DNA from: Vicia villosa | Taxonomy: Eukaryota > Streptophyta > Magnoliopsida > Fabales > Fabaceae | Assembly (NCBI RefSeq): GCF_029867415.1 | Contig: NW_026704997.1 | Span: 372,001-436,000 of the forward strand | Direction of reading: 5' to 3' | DNA length: 64,000 nucleotides | Shown: one piece after another, positions 12,086 through 23,720 of the stretch | Position numbering within the stretch: the first letter of the stretch is position 1 | How the letters are laid out: each line of letters opens with the position of its first letter | Made by a program: the position numbers and the translations under genes | Notes under the pieces: generated by a model | The model's database searches: none | The model's input: the letters and a program-made list of their open reading frames with translations, nothing else | What the model was told of the DNA's origin: nothing

Positions 12086-13526
12086 TTTAATATTATTAGT
12101 GTAATATTTTTAGGAGTTTTGAGTTAGAGATGAATATTTGTATTATTTGGTTAATTTAAAATATCTTCAATAGTGTTGTTGGAGTTGTCAATAGGGTTGT
12201 CAGAGGTACTTTCAAGTTGTTTAGAGTAAAATCTGATAAACTCTAGATTAAAATTGAAGGTATTTGACCCTTTAGAGTCGTTTTATTATTACTTTAGTCA
12301 GACTATTAGCCAATTTGATGCATAAGAGTTACCCTCATATGTGATAAGAATTGTCAGTAGGGTATTTTTAGGCACTTTAGAGTTGTATGAATTATTGTAA
12401 AGTTGTTTAGACATCCTTTGAAACTCTGTCGAATTATAACTATATATTATTATAATTTTTGTGAGTTAATAATATAGAAGGAGTTAATGAAAATAACAGT
12501 AGCACTTTGTTGCCCATCAGTGTAGTGACCAATTTAGTAATAGAGGCATTATATAAGTAGCAGAGGAATATAATAATAGACGGAAAAATATATAGCGAGT
12601 TGAATAATATTAGGAGTGTTCGGGGATAATTCGATAACCGTTGTGCTTGCGGTGTTTTTGTTAATGTTGCGACGTGACGTATTTTTGTGAGTTTTGTGAA
12701 GTATGGCGATGTTTGCGTGAATTATCTGTGATGAATTATTGTTGTTGATTTGTCGTGTGATATATTGTGATGTTGCGATGAGTTTTTGTGAATTATTGCG
12801 AAGTGTGGGATTTAAGGTGGCGATTGTTTATCAATAACTATTGGAATATTTTAGCAATGTAGGCGAATGCCTTTGTGACGATGTTTGGCGACGTGTTTGT
12901 GATATAGGCGTATGTCTCGCGATGTTGTTTTGAGATGTTTGTGATTTGTTGCATGCATGTTTTAGCGATGGCCTGAATTGGCAAACAGCAGTGAAGGCTT
13001 ATGCCTGTTTTGATGCCTCTAATATCTGGTAATTGGCGATGGGGGCTGAAGCCCTGGGTACCACATGCATGAGCATTTGTTAGAGTCGCATTTCATTTGT
13101 GTGATTATGATGTTATGTATTTTGATGTATGAATTTATGTGACTTGTTGTGAACTTTGAATATGATCTTATGTGAGATATTGTGACTTGTGTTGTTGATT
13201 GAAACAGTGAAGTAAACTAGGCGGTAACGATTATACCGCAAAGCGATAATTACTATAACTTGAACCTGAATATACTATTTATCATCACCCTGTTTATATT
13301 GTTTGATATCTCACCCCTTTATTATGTTTCGTCGTTACCTTTATACTGGTAACGCACAGGTGATAGCTTGATGAAGATTTAGACGCTGTGAGTTGAGTCG
13401 GTGATCGCTCTGATACGTAGCACTTGGGGGGAGGATAAACGATTGCTTTACTTATTGTTTTATTTTCTGAATTTTATATGGTTTTGGTTTAAATTATAAC
13501 TTAAAGTTACCGTGCAAAGATGCTAC

Positions 13527-13970
13527 TGTGAGATATTGGATCGAACTCTAGTATGGTCGAAGGATAGCTTCTTGGTTCGACAGGATTAAGCATGAAGTCG
13601 AAGGTTGTTCACATGCTTCTGTCGAAGATGCTAGGGTCGTTAGCATGTTAAATTAGGTTTTAGTGTTTAAACCCTAATTTGTTAAGTTAGCTTGTTTATT
13701 AAGTTGGCTTGTGTAATGGGCCTTGTGGAAAAAGTCCATTAGTTAGTATGTTAGGTTTTATTATAAATAGCATACTAGTCTCTCATCATTGCTAAGCTGC
13801 AAATCCTAATTTGGGGTGAGAGAGGTTATTTGTTATTCTTGTAAACTTGTAATCTTGTTTTAAGAGAAAGTAAAAGAATAGCAGTTATAACCAATCTCGT
13901 GTTCCTCTTCTTCCTTGTCCTTTATTCTTCCCTTGTATTATACTTTGTTCTTGACATTGAATTCACAACA
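13527..13970 (+). mobile_element. Copia solo LTR
   Basis: 444 bp, same family as the complete copia. It is flanked by GCTAC (13522-13526 and 13971-13975), the same duplication at the same position of the host LTR as the full element at 5322. It is therefore a descendant of the same insertion, reduced by LTR-LTR recombination. Confidence 0.93.
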
Positions 13971-14221
13971 GCTACGATATTGTTTGAATAATTATGAAGT
14001 CTGTTGATTCCGTTGCGAGTTAATTGTTTTAATTTGAAACAAAGTGATTTTCGAGTAATGATTTTATTGTCGTTTTGAATTTCAGTGCTATGTATCTATA
14101 TGAAGGAAAGTAAGCCGTAAATGTTTTCGAATGACGAATATGTGATACCTCAAATGAACTTGTTTGAAATTTATACTCTGATTTTTCCGTATAATTTATC
14201 GGATAGATTTGGGGTGTTACA

Positions 14222-14548
14222 TTAGTGGTATCAGAGCAGGTCGGTCCGTCCGGCCAGAGTCGTCTAATTGTTGTTTATCCCTTAGTACGCGACATGTGTG
14301 TGAAACACTGTTGGTACTTGTTTGTTTTGTTGCAGGGTTAGTTTGAGTGAAGTGGGGGAGAAGCTTTGCTTCTCGAATGTGGTTTAGTTGCAAGGTGCAA
14401 AGAGGTATCGTAATGGTTGACATCTGTGTAGTCGAAGTGAGATGTGTTAATTGATTGATATGTTGAAAGGTTGGACGTGGGAGTGAAGTTGATGATGGTG
14501 GTGTCGGGAATATTTTCGAGGACGAAAATCTTTTAAGTGGGGGAGAGT
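14222..14548 (+). other. Tekay-like interior 2
   Basis: 327 bp, nearly identical to interior 1. Primer site TGGTATCAGAGCAGG at 14226 (interior 1 reads AGAGAAGG there). Polypurine tract at 14535-14548. Confidence 0.85.
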
Positions 14549-15785
14549 TGTAACGCCCAGAAATTCGATTATTCGCTTAATTTAGACGTTTGGAGTGTTT
14601 ATGGAATTTTTCGCGTTCTGGGACGATTTAATCGGTATTAGTTCGGGATAGCGGATCAAAAATTAATCAGGATTTTAATATTTTTAGTATAAGAAATATT
14701 ATTAGAGTGTCGGGTATTATTTTGGGAATTTTTAGAGCAAATAAAATTAAACCGTAAAATAAGAATTAACGAGTAAATTGGGATTTTAATAAAATAAATT
14801 AGATGGGCTGAGTGGTGTTATGTTGTAACTTGGTTTTGGCCCAGATTGGAACAATTGAGAAGTGAGGATACACCTAGGTTTTTAGAAACTCGGTAACATA
14901 ACATTTGGGAAAAAGAGAAGGACGGCAGAGAGAAAAGGAAAATTGGAAAAGAAAAGAGATACGAGAATTAAGCCGCGAATAGAAAAACGGAAGAATTATG
15001 CGAAGCCGGAAAGTTTGGATTTGACTGGAATTGTAAAGCGGACTCCGAATACAAGGTAAGGGTAGGGCTCTTGCTCTATAAATGGGGATATGATGGACCG
15101 TATGTGGGGTTTAGGGAATTTTATTATCTATTTGTGTTCGACTGATTTCTAAAAATTGTTTGAAATTATCTTATGTTTGATTCTGTGTAAATTTATTGTT
15201 TCCGTAAAAATTGATGTGTTGATGATTTTATTGGTGTTAAATTTGTGTGATTTGATGCATTTAATTTGATACCGATATTCGTACGGCGGGCTGTTTATAA
15301 CATCAATTTCCGTTCTCCTATATACTTATATTGTTTCGATAATGAAAAAAAAATTATATATATTAAAAATATTTACTGTAGCGTCGTCACGTTCATGTAA
15401 TGTTTGTTTTCGTCTACGTCACTAGCCTCACGTTTATTGACATAGAACCATGTTTCAATATATGATATGCTTAATTGTTTAGAGAATTGAATGAGCATGT
15501 AAAATCTGGAACTGAATGAGCATGTAAAATCTGGAAATAAATATATTACATCATTCTATAGAAGGAAAAAAAGAGATGCTTGCTTAGAAGACAATATATA
15601 TTGCGTTAATATGCATGTTGCTTCTCTTTTCTATTGTAGCGACCACTGTTATTTTGGTAGATATAATAAACTAAGTAGGTGGCAATTTGATAAAATATAT
15701 TAATGTAAAGCGTATACGGTAGTTGTAAATTTAGTCAATTAGGAATCAGGTTGCATGTTTACTAATATATAATACTTCATTAGTT

Positions 15786-15786
<1 letters not shown>

Positions 15787-15841
<55 letters not shown>

Positions 15842-15853
15842 TAATAATAATAG
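15787..15853. repeat. (ATA)n microsatellite in LTR3
   Basis: Longest of the three allelic runs, with one AAAATAATAATAATAG interruption. Confidence 0.9.
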
Positions 15854-18800
15854 TTTAATATTATTAGTGTAATATTTTTAGGAGTTTTGAGTTAGAGATG
15901 AATATTTGTATTATTTGGTTAATTTAAATTATCTTCAATAGTGTTGTTAGAGTTGTCAATAGGGTTGTCAGAGTTGCTTTCAAGTTGTTTAGAGTAAAAT
16001 CTGATAAACTATAAATTAAAATTGAAGGTATTTGACCCTTTAGAGTCGTTTTATTATTACTTTAGTTTGACCATTAGCCAATTTGATGCATAAGAGTTAC
16101 CCTTATATGTAATAAGAATTGTCAGTAGGGTATTTTTGGGCACTTTAGAGTTGTATGAATTATTGTAGAGTTGTTTAGAGTCCCTTCGAAACTCTGTCAA
16201 ATTATAATTATATATTATTATAATTTTGTGAGTTAATAATATAGAAGGAGTTAATGAAAATAACAGTAGCACTTTGTTGCCCATCAGCGTAGTGACCAAT
16301 TTCGTAACAGAGGCATTATATCAGTAGCAGAGGAATATAATAATAGACGGAAAAATATATAGCGAGTTTAATAATATTAGGAGTGTTCGGGGATAATCCG
16401 ATAACCGTTGTGCTTGCGGTGTTTTTGGTAATGTTGCGACGTGACGTATTTTTGTTAGTTTTGTGAAGTATGGCGATGTTTGCGTGAATTATTTGTGATG
16501 AATTATTGTTGTTGATTTGTCGTGTGATATATTGCGATGTTGCGATGAGTTTTTGTGAATTATTGCGAAGTGCAGGATTTAAGGTGACGATTGTTTATCA
16601 ATAACTATTTATATATTTTGGCGATGTAGGCGAATGTCTTTGTGACGATGTTTGGCGACGTGTTTGTTATATAGGCGTATGTCTCGCGACGTTGTTTTTA
16701 GATGTTTGTGATTTGTTGCATTTCATCAGTGTCTCATGATTTGCATGTTTTAGCGATGGCCTGGATTGGCAAACAGCAACGAAGGCTTATGCCTGTTTTG
16801 ATGCCTCTATTATCTGGCAATTGGCGATGGGGGCTGAAGTCCTGGGTACCACATGCATGTGCATTTGTTAGAGTCGCATTTCATTTGTGTGATTATGATA
16901 TTATGTATTTTGATGTATGAATTTATGTGACTTGTTGTGAACATTGAATATGATCTTATGTGAGATATTGTGACTTGTGTTGTTGATTGAAACAGTGAAG
17001 TAAACTAGGCGGCAACGATTATACCGCAAAGCGATAATTACTATAACTTGAACCTGAATATACTCTTTATCATCACCCTGTTTATTTTGTTTGATATCTC
17101 ACCCCTTTATTTTGTTTCGCCGTTTCCTTTATACTGGTAACATATAGGTGATAGCTTGATGAGGATTTAGACGCTGTGAGTTGAGTCGGTGTGTCATACC
17201 CCAAAATTTTCCCGATCAAATCTGCGTCTGTTAATCCATCAAGGTTCAAAAATTAAGAGTCACGTCTCTTATAAACCAGGTTGAGTTAAAACAAGGGCAT
17301 AATTAACAAGTATTTAGGACCCAAACATTGGGTCCAATTATCACAAGGGTTTATCATTTTTGGGGTATTTTGGATTTTACGAACATTTGTCTTAATAATT
17401 ATTAATTTTTTATCATGATTAACTATCAGTATTTAGCCTTGTCAATTCTTACTATCAATATTAATATTAACATTAGGATCAGTATTAGGTAGCATTAGAA
17501 TTAGTATTAGATTTTAATTAATTAAGTTTTATTATTTCTAATTAGGCTTTATTAACACATCATTAGGATTTACTAGCAATTAGTAGTATTCTTAAATTTT
17601 TAATATTGTTTTGATCGTTATATCAACAATTATTATTAGTTTGATTAGTAAGTAGTTATTATCATTAGGAGTATATTATCAAAAAGGTTAAGTAATTAGT
17701 TAAGGGGTTAATTATATATTAGTTACTGGTTTGTTAAACAAGATTATTATTATTATGTTATCACTAGTTAAAATTATTATTGTTAATACAAGGTTTTAAA
17801 GTGGGCCGGTTAATGGATTGCGTTTAACAAGTTGGGATTATTGGATCTTGGGCCAAAACAGGGTTAGGGAGTGGACCGGGTCAGAACCGACCCGGATCCT
17901 ATTCATCATCTCCCTCGCACAAACCCTAGGCGTAGCCGCCACCACCATCTGCAACGTGAACCCAGGCCCATGAAGACGAATCCAGAATCAATCACAATCA
18001 AATATTCAGTGAAACACAAATCAAGTCAAATTCGTGGCAAGTCGTAAAAGGAAATAAAAGATGAATTCATTTCAATCATAAGATTACAGAATTAAGTCTG
18101 AGAATCGAAATCAAAACCTAAATGAAATCTAATCTAATAATACCTAATTGAATCTAAAACCCTAACTATTTAAGAAAACTTAAGACTAATTCAGAAAGGG
18201 GGAGTCAAAAACGCTTGAGCCTTGGCCTTGAACTCCGAAAACGCCGAGAACGCCGAGCAACATTCATCGTCGCCTTCATCGTACCTGCAAACGTGAGACT
18301 GAGAAAAGACAGAAAGGGAGATCGTGAAGCTTGTCACGCCATTGGTGAGAACCTGAAACGGAGAAGAGTAATAGTCAAATCGGAGAACGAAACAAAAGAT
18401 TCACGCGAGAGGTTAACTCAAAAAAAACACGTGGCTTAAGCTCTGGTTCAGATTTTCATGTGTGATGATGTTTGGATGTGATTGTTTTCTGTAAATTTCG
18501 GGTTGGTTCATGATGATTTCTGGGTTTTGAGGTTTGATTGATGAAGGGGGAAGACGAAGAGGATGAAGATCATGGAGATCTTCATCCGATTTCTGGGTTT
18601 TCGCGGCGTTGGATAGGGTGGCTTCGGTGGCAAACGGTGGTCGGTTTTCTGGGCCAAGAGAGAGAAGGTTAGAGCGTGAGAGAAAAGTGAGGATGAGAGA
18701 CGAAACGGAATGAGATTTGTTTCTCTGTTTTGGTTAATTTCCCCCTTCCGCCGTCAGATGGACGACATGTGGCTTCTTGATAGCCACATGTATGGCACAT

Positions 18801-19205
18801 GGACTTTGATTCAGTGCTCGTCGTTTACCATGCACCCTCTAAACCAAACGCATGCAGATCATCTGTTTCATCTGGATCCAGATCGAACGGTCACAACATG
18901 CGCCCACCATGTATTCTCAACCAGCAGCCTTTGGATCACATCAAGATCAGATCTAATGCCTATAAGGCTGAAAGCACACCATGGATCATCAATAAGCAGT
19001 AACATAGGAACACTCCCAGGTTCTATTTAATATTTTATTAATATTGTTTAGTTAAATATTTAGATTAAAGATTAATAGTTAATTTAATTTAATTAATTTT
19101 AATTTAGATTAGTATTAATAAAATTAGGATTAGGCTTTAAGATTATAATATTTTTTCCGATTATTCGATTATTTTCGATTAATTTATTTAATTGGTTTTG
19201 ACTAT

Positions 19206-19240
19206 TATAAATCATAGAAACCCTATAACAGTTATATAAG
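19206..19240 (+). promoter_or_regulatory. Candidate TATA region of the Ogre/Tat-like LTR
   Basis: TATAAAT (19206) and TTATATAAG (19232) are the best TATA candidates in the LTR. The same sequences recur in the other LTRs (about 29031 and 38854). If real, the RNA starts shortly downstream, so all hairpins described below would be on the transcript. Confidence 0.4.
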
Positions 19241-19397
19241 ATATTAGGGTTTGTTCAATCCCATTAGTTTTTAGCCAAAGTACTAAGATTTAATTTATTA
19301 TTCGCTTCGATTAAATCAATTGATTGCGGTGGGTAATAATCATTTAATTCTTTAATCAAATATAATTCAAATGCATATTTATTTTGCTAAACGGTTT

Positions 19398-20082
19398 TAA
19401 CCAAAGCTATTGGTTATGATGATTAGCATTTCCCTGTTATCAAATTCGTCACTATTTGTAATCGTATCTATCGATTACGAGGGGTAACGATACAAATTAA
19501 TTCATAAAAATTATTAAAAATATACTATAATTCATTATTAGTGATAATCGAATCAATCGATTAAAATTGGTAATGATGCAATTATTAATCTGTTAACTAT
19601 GGTAATTGAATCAATCGATTATTGCGGTTAATAGTGCAAACTAAAATTAGGGTTGTACGCCCAAAACATTTAAAATACACTAAACTACGACACTACGGAT
19701 TTTTATCCTAGGCAATTCAAAATGCCTTTCAAATCACAAATTCAAAACTGCGATAGGCCATTCAAAAAGCCTTCAAACCTCCATAATCAATTCTAGGGCG
19801 TACAATCCTAGCCCGAACTACGTAGACTCTGATCCTCCATAAGGAGGTACGTAAGCACTTGGCAACAAGGCGAGTCCCCCACCCTAAGATCTCAATTTTC
19901 CCCTTATTCAATTCTTTAGCATAAACCTTACCTTAATACTCTTAGCCATCAAACCTTTGCCTTAGATTCAAAGCCAATAGGAAAGGGTTGAGGGTGCCTA
20001 ACACCTTCCCTCGACCTGAATATAGTAACTTACCCTGAATCTCACATCTGCGTAGGGTTTCCTATTCGCCCTTCAGAATAGG
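19398..20082 (+). other. Hairpin-rich 3' part of the LTR (probable R-U5)
   Basis: Perfect short inverted repeats follow one another. TAACCAA/TTGGTTA has a 5-nt loop (19398-19416). GTAATCG/CGATTAC has a 7-nt loop (19458-19478). TAATCGA/TCGATTA has a 5-nt loop (19545-19563). TAATTGA/TCGATTA has the same loop and one G-U pair (19603-19621). CCTCC/GGAGG has a 4-nt loop (19834-19847). CCTATTC/GAATAGG has an 8-nt loop (20061-20082). The same set occurs in the other two LTRs. Function unknown. Confidence 0.6.
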
Positions 20083-20124
20083 TGGCGACTCTCTAAGTTT
20101 AATTTTTAGGCAGGTTGCTACAGC

Positions 20125-20142
20125 TGGCGACTCTGCTGGGGA
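20125..20142 (+). other. Primer binding site, arginine-tRNA-like
   Basis: TGGCGACTCTGCTGGGGA begins 2 bp after the LTR end. It resembles the complement of the 3' end of a plant arginine tRNA (…GAGTCGCCA), the primer class of Ogre/Tat elements. The tRNA match is from recall and was not checked base by base. The second copy is at 29950-29967. Confidence 0.7.
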
Positions 20143-20499
20143 GCACTTAACAGTGAATTACTATGCTCCTATAGGTTTTGGCAGGGTTTAGGTTTTTTGG
20201 CAAACTTTTTTAGGGTTTGGCAAATACGCCAAAAATTAGGGTTTATTTATTTTTGTAAATATCTATTTTTAATTTTCTGTTATTCATTTATTTGTGAATA
20301 TATATTTTTAAATATTTGCGGCTTTAATACATTATCTAAACTATAAGCGGCCGGATTTCGAGGTTAGTAAATATTTAAATTTTATTTATTTTCCTCTGCA
20401 ATTTCATTACTGCAATTTAATTAAATATTTATTTAAGTGAATATTCTATTTCTATTGCATCTGTTGGGTATATTATATTGTTGTTAAAACCTAAGTGTG

Positions 20500-20560
20500 G
20501 GAGTTAACTTTGAGATCAATAGGGGAGTATGAATCTCCTACGAGTCTCATTGATAACTCC
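20500..20560 (+). other. Nested stem in the leader
   Basis: GGAGTTA (20500-20506) pairs with TAACTCC (20554-20560). Inside, ATCAAT (20515-20520) pairs with ATTGAT (20549-20554, sharing one base with the outer stem). Innermost, GGGAG (20523-20527) pairs with CTCCT (20535-20539). Further simple hairpins follow: GAGAC/GTCTC at 20706-20720 and GGCTC/GAGCC near 20775-20790. It is repeated in interior 2 at +9825. Confidence 0.5.
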
Positions 20561-20900
20561 ACTCGGAGTGGGTTGAGTATTTGGAAAGGTCCGAAACGAA
20601 GCTTGACTTTGTGGAGGGCTGGACTGGGTACTTGGCTGATCTCTCCGGGAACCTACCCCAAAAATTCGAACCTCATGGATAAAATGAGTTGTTCTAAAAT
20701 CCGAAGAGACAAAAAGTCTCGGAGGCTACGAACGACCCCATGAGACCTTCTAGAACACTCCCAAAAAAAAGGGTTGGCTCCCTAGAGCCGTTACGTCGAA
20801 CCTATGAACCTAGGACTTTTGTGTTTATGTGCTTATTATGTGTTTGCAACATATATACTTCGAATATCTATGCATTGCCATTTTGCAGGTACTCCTAAGT

Positions 20901-21489
20901 GGTCCCTAGCCTGTAGGGACACAAATTCCTAAAGACCATGTCTTTCCCACGAAGGACATCACCATCTACGCATCCCCTAGCCTGTGGGGATTTTATTTTT
21001 ACATCCTTGTATTCTTACAACTACGCGTCCTTCCCACGAAGGACATTTCCATTAACGCACGTCAATTGGCCTCTCGATGGCCATGCGATTCGGTGATTGT
21101 CGTGAACGGTCACCCCGTGCTTGCTACTACGTACTCCCTAGCATATAGGGATTTTCTGTTACATCCACGTGTTTTCACAATGATGCGTCCTTCCCCGAAG
21201 GACAACTTCACTAGCATGCGTTCGATTGGCCTCTCGATGGCTATGAAATCTAGTGACTGTCCTGAACGGTCACTCCATGCTTATTCCCGCGCACCCTCTA
21301 ACTTGTAGGGTTTGGATCTCCATTTACACATCACATCCCTAGCCTGTAGGGATTGCTCTTCGTCCATATCGTCCTTAGATAGGTTGTGTTCCGCATAGAG
21401 AACCTTCCCACGAGGGACAAATTCATTGGTACATGTTGATTGGCCTCTCGATGGCCATGAGATTTAGTGACTGTCTTGAACGGTCACTA
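20901..21489 (+). other. Leader hairpin modules (four stem types, recurring)
   Basis: Type A stems: GTCCCTA/TAGGGAC (20902-20920), TCCCTA/TAGGGA (21135-21151) and ATCCCTA/TAGGGAT (21335-21353), all with 5-nt loops; a C-G-shifted version lies at 20972-20991. Type B: TGTCTTTC/GAAGGACA (20939), GTCCTTC/GAAGGAC (21027 and 21187). Type C: TGGCC/GGCCA (21067), with relatives near 21214 and 21440. Type D: GGTGATTGT/ACGGTCACC (21092-21114), AGTGACTGT/ACGGTCACT (21252-21274 and 21466-21488), 9-bp stems with loops CGTGA, CCTGA and CTTGA. Outer pairs swap G-C for A-T between copies in both A and D. Loops and spacing orders are loosely conserved (B, C, D, A). No coding frame explains this. Confidence 0.7.
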
Positions 21490-23720
21490 GCCGCTATCTT
21501 CTGCATACTCTCGAATCCAAGGGATTTCCCTTAGCGTGTCATAACATTTATCCTGCAAAGATTCCAAGAGGGTCTAATGTCGCCTCTAAGGCTATCCCTA
21601 GGATCATATGTTACACGTCTGCATTGCATACATGGAGTTATAATACAAGGAGTCTCTCGCATACGCATGTATTTGCATTGACATACATTTGCATCTACAT
21701 TTACATTTGTATCTTCACCCGCATCCATACCGACCGTGCTAGCCGGTTTCCCGAAACTCAAAAAAATCAAAGGATCGTAGACTATGGAGCAAGGAGAATA
21801 AAAGATCTTAGTCTTGCTAAAGAGAAAAAAGATGCCTTTCGCCATGCCAGCCGCATGTCCATGCCTTGTCATAACAGGATTATGAATACAATGAAGGTTG
21901 TCATCGAGCAAGGATTAGTTCAATAAAGAGTTCCCTCATAGATACACTTAAGATGTATCTAGTTATAAAGGGGTTCATCTTAGAACATATCAAACTTTCG
22001 AGGACGCTCTACGATAACCTAGGGGAAAGAATTAGTCCAACTGGGGCAATACCCTGAGCAAAGATGCATGACTACAATGGAGGGAATGCGACACATGTCA
22101 GCCCCACACCACAGAAAAGAGGGTCATAGGTGATACTATCCTCAGGAGGAGCAAAAGAGGTTCAGTCAAAGGAAACTCATGAAGTTCCGATACGACGAAA
22201 ACCCACCGCTAACGATTTATTCCCGCCAGGTTTGACATGTCCAAAGAAAATTCGGGGTTGCCCTCACTTCTACAAGTTTGAGAATCTAAGGAGTGAAACA
22301 AGGTCAATGGATCAATAAAGGAGATTGTCCCTAGGATTAATAGATGATTATCATGTCAAAATTGTAAACTCTACAATCGCTAAGTGTTACCGTGTATAAA
22401 CATTGTATCTTTCAAATAGTAATTCAATAAAATAATCATGCATGTTTTGAAATCAATTCATCCGCTTCATTCACTCACTACTACGAGTTTTCACTCGTAC
22501 ACTTCTATTCTATTTCAAATTTCAAATCTAAGAGTATTAACAAACTTGAGGGAGAATGACGAATACAAATAACTAAGTCTCGCTAAACATATGCTTTCAA
22601 GGTAAGACCAAGCCAAGGATGTACAGGCATTGTTTCCATTCCCAAACAGTGGAGAAATAAGGATGTTAATCCCTCGTTACCCCCTCGAGCCAGGAGTTGG
22701 AGTTTTCTTCTACTTTTTAAAATAAACCTTGATTTCAACCAGGGGCAGGGTAGATTTCAATTAATTCAATGGTGTATTTTGGTTGTCAAGAGAATCACTC
22801 AATCCAAGCAAAGGATCAAGCAAAGCAAAGGTTCAAGCATATTTTCTTCCTCGCATTCATCAAAGATTGAGGAAGCAATGGAGATAACATTCACAACATC
22901 TTCTTCCTCAATGCATCATTTAAGATCGAGGACGTATCAAAGTCGAAGCTTGCAAATCAAAGTCATGGCAGTCACAACATTTCAATATCCAAAAAAAAAA
23001 TCAATATCTCAAAAGGAGCTTTCAAAAGAAAAACGCCCGCTAAGTCAAAACAAAAATTCCATGAAAGAAAACAAAAATGACTTAGGCAAAAATGAGGGCA
23101 TCCCGATGGACCAAACTCAAAAGAGTTGGTTCATGCAAAAATAAGGGATAAAAAAAAACAAAGGTGAAATACAAAGGATAAACTTGTGACTGCTAAATCA
23201 TCAATGCTTGGATCTCTACTAAGGTTTTTGCTTAAACATAAAAAAAAAAACGATTCTCTTACAAACAAAGCGCATTCATTGAATTAGGCGAATTTTAGGA
23301 TCTGGAGAACATCAAGGAGAAAGGGGTGGGTTAAATAAATTTTGAGCCTTATATCCATTGTTTCTTAAAACATGAACCAGGCCAAGTTACAACATTTAAA
23401 AGTCCTAATTGAGGCAAGGTTAACCATGAAAGCATGTTAAGCAGGATTTGTTATACTGACTCCTATGTTTGTTAAAACTATTTCTAACCAATGTGCTTCT
23501 TCAAGCATTCTTTTCAAAACAATCCAGTCCTAATTCATAACGGACTTCGATTTCAAAACTTGCATACGCATTCCATTGGAGCTACTTCTCAAAAAGTACA
23601 ACACCATCTACGAGTATACACTTAGCATCGAGGAAATCTCGGAATGGGTTAATCAAAGGTGATCATTTCTAATAAAGACCCTAGAGTCGGGGGAACCACA
23701 TCTAGGGGGTTCTCCTAAAC

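Larger units (their letters stand above)
10821..14221 (+). repeat. Tekay-like LTR2, chimeric, with copia solo LTR
   Basis: Left of about 11850 it matches LTR3: TTAGTTCGGGATAGC, the 23-bp duplication, and CATTCTATAGAAG. Right of about 11960 it matches LTR1: GATGAAATATATTAATATAAAG, GTTGTTGGAGTTG, GAGGTACTTTC, and the copia site. It has a private 21-bp deletion near 12955. The switch makes it a recombination product of the two outer LTRs. Confidence 0.85.
17192..20122 (+). repeat. Ogre/Tat-like left LTR
   Basis: 2931 bp. Private bases include GAGAAAAGAC (others GAGAGAAGAC), GGTGGTCGG (others GGTGGCCGG) and ACGTAAGCAC (others ACGTAGGCAC). The short open frames at 18215 and 18710 recur in all three LTRs because the LTR recurs; I do not treat them as genes. 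Confidence 0.92.

Noticed and set aside
18215..18439. Short basic open frame occurring three times (also 28040, 37863)
   Set aside because: It recurs only because it lies in the LTR. It has no conserved start context or domain, and some copies carry private changes. The nominal start is not an ATG.
21531..21926. Overlapping open frames of 126 (minus) and 100 (plus) codons, present in both interiors
   Set aside because: No gag or other retroelement motif. The two frames are antisense shadows of one low-complexity stretch, and preservation is explained by the recent duplication.
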